DNA of 6,197 nt from JAKJBL01 sp964461335 (GTDB lineage Bacteria; Bacillota; Clostridia; Christensenellales; CAG-138), in assembly GCA_964461335.1 (NCBI GenBank), contig CAYWTY010000078.1, forward strand, positions 1-6,197. Reading direction: 5' to 3'. The notes below the pieces were generated by a model. That model did no database searches and was not told the DNA's origin. It worked only from the letters and a program-made list of their open reading frames with translations. The translations under genes were made by a program, and so were the position numbers. Position 1 is the stretch's first letter. Each line of letters opens with the position of its first letter. This document shows positions 5,639 through 6,197 of the stretch, piece by piece.

Positions 5639-5663
5639 TACGCCTCAGGCTCCATAAAAACAA
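5635..5663 (-). promoter_or_regulatory. Promoter of the RNase J gene
   Basis: The minus strand has TTGTTT (5663-5658), a 17-base spacer and a perfect TATAAT (5640-5635). Initiation would fall near 5628, about 150 bases before the TTG start. The promoter lies in the 216-base gap behind the TIGR04086 gene; as no clear terminator follows that gene, some read-through into RNase J is also possible. Confidence 0.68.
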
Positions 5664-5693
5664 GCATAACAGGCACTTTAGCCCTAAAAGCGC

Positions 5694-6098
5694 TTAATTC
5701 TTCTTTAACTGGGTGAGCAGCCCCCCTGCAATACCTGCGACAAAACCCATAAGCAAGTCCGCCAATAAGCCCAGGCTTAGTGAAAACACCTTTTCTAAAA
5801 CAGCAAAGGCAATGAAGGCCATAAGGACATACACCGCACCCCCTGCACCCGCAAATAGCCACACCTTTTGCTGCAAGCCCCGCCCTACCAAAAAACCTGT
5901 TGCGCCTGCGCACAGCGCTTTAATAAAGCTTGTAGCTACAGGTATACTGCTTTCTAAAAGCACATCCCACTTCAGCAGTAGTGCAAACAAGAGTATAGCA
6001 AGGATAGTAAGCACACACCCGAACAATGCTGCTTTAATAATTCGTAAAACAAGCCCGTTCTTCGAAGCTGGGCTTTTCCTTCTTCGTGCTGCGACCAT
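5694..6098 (-). CDS. TIGR04086-family (YrzE-like) membrane protein
   Basis: A 134-residue integral membrane protein of unknown function, resembling the TIGR04086/YrzE family found in Gram-positive bacteria. A short, very basic N-terminus (ARRRK at 4-8) suggests a cytoplasmic start. Four hydrophobic helices follow, at about 19-43, 53-72, 79-101 and 108-130, the second and last rich in Gly and Ala (GATGFLVGRG at 65-74, GFVAGIAGGLL at 118-128), and a basic LKKN tail. The ATG at 6098 is preferred over a GTG three codons upstream at 6107: AGGGGGTG (6112-6105) stands 6 bases before the ATG but would overlap the GTG. It precedes the RNase J gene, which has its own promoter, so a functional link is not implied. 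No promoter could be assigned with confidence between it and the right edge. Confidence 0.82.
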   Translation of the reverse strand: MVAARRRKSPASKNGLVLRIIKAALFGCVLTILAILLFALLLKWDVLLESSIPVATSFIKALCAGATGFLVGRGLQQKVWLFAGAGGAVYVLMAFIAFAVLEKVFSLSLGLLADLLMGFVAGIAGGLLTQLKKN

Positions 6099-6104
6099 GC
6101 CCCA

Positions 6105-6112
6105 CACCCCCT
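6105..6112 (-). promoter_or_regulatory. Ribosome binding site of the TIGR04086 gene
   Basis: AGGGGGTG on the minus strand differs from AGGAGGTG by one base and stands 6 bases before the ATG at 6098. It decides that start over the in-frame GTG at 6107, which lies inside this sequence. Confidence 0.7.
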
Positions 6113-6152
6113 ATATAGCTTAAGAAATACCTATGCGCAGCAACAAATCACG

Positions 6153-6194
6153 ACCACCCCTCCAAGGGGTGGTTTGCTCTAGGGCTATAAGCCC
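6153..6194. repeat. Two adjacent hairpins at the right edge (possible end of an IS200/IS605-like element)
   Basis: ACCACCCCT-cca-AGGGGTGGT (6153-6173) is a perfect 9-bp stem with a 3-base loop. Eight bases later GGGCT-ata-AGCCC (6182-6194) forms a perfect 5-bp stem with a 3-base loop. On the plus strand the first hairpin is followed by TTTGCTCT, too weak for a clear terminator, and no plus-strand gene in the window ends here; on the minus strand no T tract follows. A strong imperfection-free hairpin near a second small one is reminiscent of the subterminal hairpins of IS200/IS605-family elements, but no transposase is visible, so this is only a suggestion. Confidence 0.4.
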
Positions 6195-6197
6195 AAG

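Noticed and set aside
5620..6123. Frames overlapping the TIGR04086 gene on both strands (5620-5913 minus, 5713-6123 plus)
   Set aside because: The minus-strand TIGR04086 frame has a strong ribosome binding site and a coherent four-helix profile; the others are shadows.
6153..6180. Rho-independent terminator on the plus strand
   Set aside because: The stem is good, but it is followed only by TTTGCTCT and no plus-strand gene upstream needs terminating; kept as an unexplained hairpin.
1..6197. CRISPR array, toxin-antitoxin pair, phage or defence island
   Set aside because: No regularly spaced direct repeats, no recombinase or transposase gene, and no unknown gene cluster are present; the genes are housekeeping or envelope functions.

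Overview
The window reads as ordinary chromosomal DNA from a Gram-positive bacterium of the phylum Bacillota, most likely a clostridial-type organism. The grounds are RNase J, a YlbF/YheA-family protein, a YrzE-like (TIGR04086) membrane protein, strong AGGAGG-type ribosome binding sites, sigma-A-type promoters, and a tRNA operon with CCA encoded in the four genes whose 3' ends are visible. No species can be named from the sequence alone. I see no phage, CRISPR or defence genes, no rRNA, and no complete mobile element.

Layout. Positions 1-405 hold five tRNA genes on the minus strand, transcribed as Arg(TCT)-His(GTG)-Gln(TTG)-Lys(TTT)-Leu(TAG); the Leu gene runs off the left edge. A near-consensus promoter (489-517) drives them. 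A small GIY-YIG nuclease-like gene (stop at 930) points the other way and is the only plus-strand protein gene. It converges on a minus-strand lipoprotein gene (1026-1904) with an acidic linker and a C-terminal RsiV-like DUF3298-type domain. Upstream of that lie mltG (2175-3323), a 113-residue YlbF/YheA-family gene (3428-3769), the ribonuclease J gene (3822-5477) and a four-helix TIGR04086 membrane protein gene (5694-6098), all on the minus strand. The right edge carries two perfect hairpins (6153-6194) that no gene in the window explains.

How the genes may work together. RNase J and the YlbF/YheA-like protein are 52 bases apart with no promoter or terminator visible between them, so they are probably co-transcribed. 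This is suggestive because B. subtilis YlbF belongs to a complex that acts with RNase Y in mRNA processing. mltG follows but has its own extended -10 promoter (3370-3398). The RNase J gene has its own promoter (5635-5663), a leader of about 150 bases with several possible hairpins, and a TTG start set by a strong ribosome binding site. MltG and the lipoprotein both act at the cell envelope, but nothing in the sequence ties them together functionally.

No previously undescribed system is evident. The most useful leads are regulatory: a 7-4-7 dyad over the RNase J -10 element, competing hairpins in the RNase J leader, and the paired hairpins at the right edge.
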